Shown here in pieces: positions 32,534 to 33,209 of a stretch of 33,209 nucleotides of DNA. The DNA is from Acidobacteriota bacterium (GTDB taxonomy: Bacteria > Acidobacteriota > Terriglobia > Acidiferrales > UBA7541): positions 1-33,209 of the forward strand of contig JAFDVY010000032.1 in NCBI GenBank assembly GCA_018268785.1. The letters are read 5' to 3'. Under the pieces are notes generated by a model. It worked only from the letters and a program-made list of their open reading frames with translations, did not search any database and had not been told where the DNA came from. Position 1 is the first letter of the stretch. Every line of letters begins with the position of its first letter. Position numbers and translations under genes: made by a program.

Positions 32534-33209
32534 ATGCCGAGTCCAAGAATCATCTCTCATCGCAAGTCCTGTTTAGCGCTGGCCGCGGCGCTTCCCTGCG
32601 CTTTCGCGCTGGCGTCGCGGGCCGCGTCTCCGGATGAGCCTGAAAAAGCGCTGGTGGGAGTCATTGAAGGCGATTCGATTTCGGTACAAGGGCCGATGAC
32701 GGTTCGCGTTGTGAACGGGCAGGTGAAAACGGTTTTGCGCAGCGGCGGAGATGTGCGGGTAAAGTCCGGCCGAGCGACGATTGATTTGATGGAAGGCGGA
32801 CGAATCGCAATTTGCGGGCCGGCGCACCTTTCGGTTTTGAAATCGGGAACGGCGCTTACCGTGGCCCTCGATTCGGGCACGATTCACACTTTTGTGATGG
32901 AAGATTCCCTGACGGTTTATACGGCTCTGCTGCAGGCAAAGCCGCTCGCGATTGGCGGCGCAGCACGAGACACTGTGGTTGGCCTCGATTCGCTGGGAGC
33001 GCTTTCCGTGCGGGCGATCGCGGGCGCTGTACGAATTGAGCAGCAACTTACGGGTCAAAGCATCGTTGTGCCGCAGAACAGCGATTTGCTGCTGAGCAAC
33101 GGACAATTGAACGAGCTGCATCCCGGCGCAGGCCATGCTTCCTGTGAGCTCGGGGAAATGAAACTAATGGAGCCGGCGGAACAAGTGAGCGTGCCTGCCA
33201 CGACAGAAG
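32534..33209 (+). CDS. Secreted FecR-like protein, 3' end beyond the window
   Basis: The frame from the ATG at 32534 stays open for 225 codons to the window edge. A signal-peptide-like start (HRKSCLALAAALPCAFALASRAA) is followed by a beta-rich region resembling a FecR domain: GVIEGDSISVQGPMTVRV, VLRSGGDVRVKSGRATIDLMEGGRIAICGPAHLSVL, VALDSGTIHTFV and GALSVRAIAGAVRIEQQL. In FecR domains such a block also reads as a dose-and-threshold (G-x-R, L-x-x-G) pattern. The family's function in this context is unknown. Antisense frames between 32557 and 33136 are shadows. Length and C-terminal domains cannot be judged from this window. Confidence 0.7.
   Translation, partial: MPSPRIISHRKSCLALAAALPCAFALASRAASPDEPEKALVGVIEGDSISVQGPMTVRVVNGQVKTVLRSGGDVRVKSGRATIDLMEGGRIAICGPAHLSVLKSGTALTVALDSGTIHTFVMEDSLTVYTALLQAKPLAIGGAARDTVVGLDSLGALSVRAIAGAVRIEQQLTGQSIVVPQNSDLLLSNGQLNELHPGAGHASCELGEMKLMEPAEQVSVPATTE

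Noticed and set aside
32573..33136. Minus-strand frame of 187 codons near the window end
   Set aside because: The plus strand has a longer open frame with a signal peptide and FecR-like pattern running off the window.

Overview
The window looks like chromosomal DNA from a GC-rich Gram-negative bacterium, most probably an acidobacterium (Acidobacteriota, Terriglobia-like). This rests on family recognition, not on a database search. The main clues are a very large Oar-type TonB-dependent receptor with an N-terminal carboxypeptidase-regulatory-like domain, an ExbD-like and a TonB-C/DUF2059 protein, a DUF374 acyltransferase, FecR-like proteins, and several families of short dispersed hairpins. 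No rRNA, tRNA or CRISPR array was seen.

Layout. (1) 1-2.5 kb is accessory debris: a 3'-truncated REP-associated tyrosine transposase between two copies of an 18-bp repeat, and an orphan Rhs C-terminal piece followed by a probable immunity gene. (2) 2.57-6.33 kb is a minus-strand outer-membrane receptor gene with its own promoter and terminator. (3) 6.7-10.75 kb holds a FecR-domain membrane protein and mreB-mreC-mreD. (4) 10.8-15.74 kb is mostly minus strand: a P-loop kinase coupled to thrC, an efflux adaptor, and a TonB-C/DUF2059 protein, with one secreted hypothetical on plus. (5) 16.0-22.8 kb holds mrdA (PBP2)-rodA and a ribonuclease E/G. With mreBCD these form the cell-elongation machinery plus its commonly linked RNase. 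(6) 22.8-25.4 kb holds hairpin repeats, a truncated and an intact ExbD gene, an esterase and a sulfite-oxidase-like protein. (7) 25.7-28.3 kb is an AraC-type regulator and a four-gene operon with a papain-like cysteine peptidase at one end and a chagasin-type cysteine-peptidase inhibitor at the other. (8) 28.3-33.2 kb holds a repeat-rich leader, folD, coaE, an HtrA-type protease, a DUF374 acyltransferase, and a secreted FecR-like protein cut by the window edge.

The strongest candidate for an undescribed system is the peptidase-inhibitor operon. The peptidase has the C/H/N triad but no signal peptide. Its C-terminal ~70-residue domain recurs in the next gene, and all three chagasin binding loops are visible in the last gene, which is translationally coupled to the third. 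Next is the RNase E/G, whose N-terminal S1 domain is split by about 600 disordered residues (RGG block, acidic block, RGG block) carrying four copies of an LLPGE[S/T]-like motif. A third is a 43-nt hairpin present twice with a fixed loop and a compensatory stem change.
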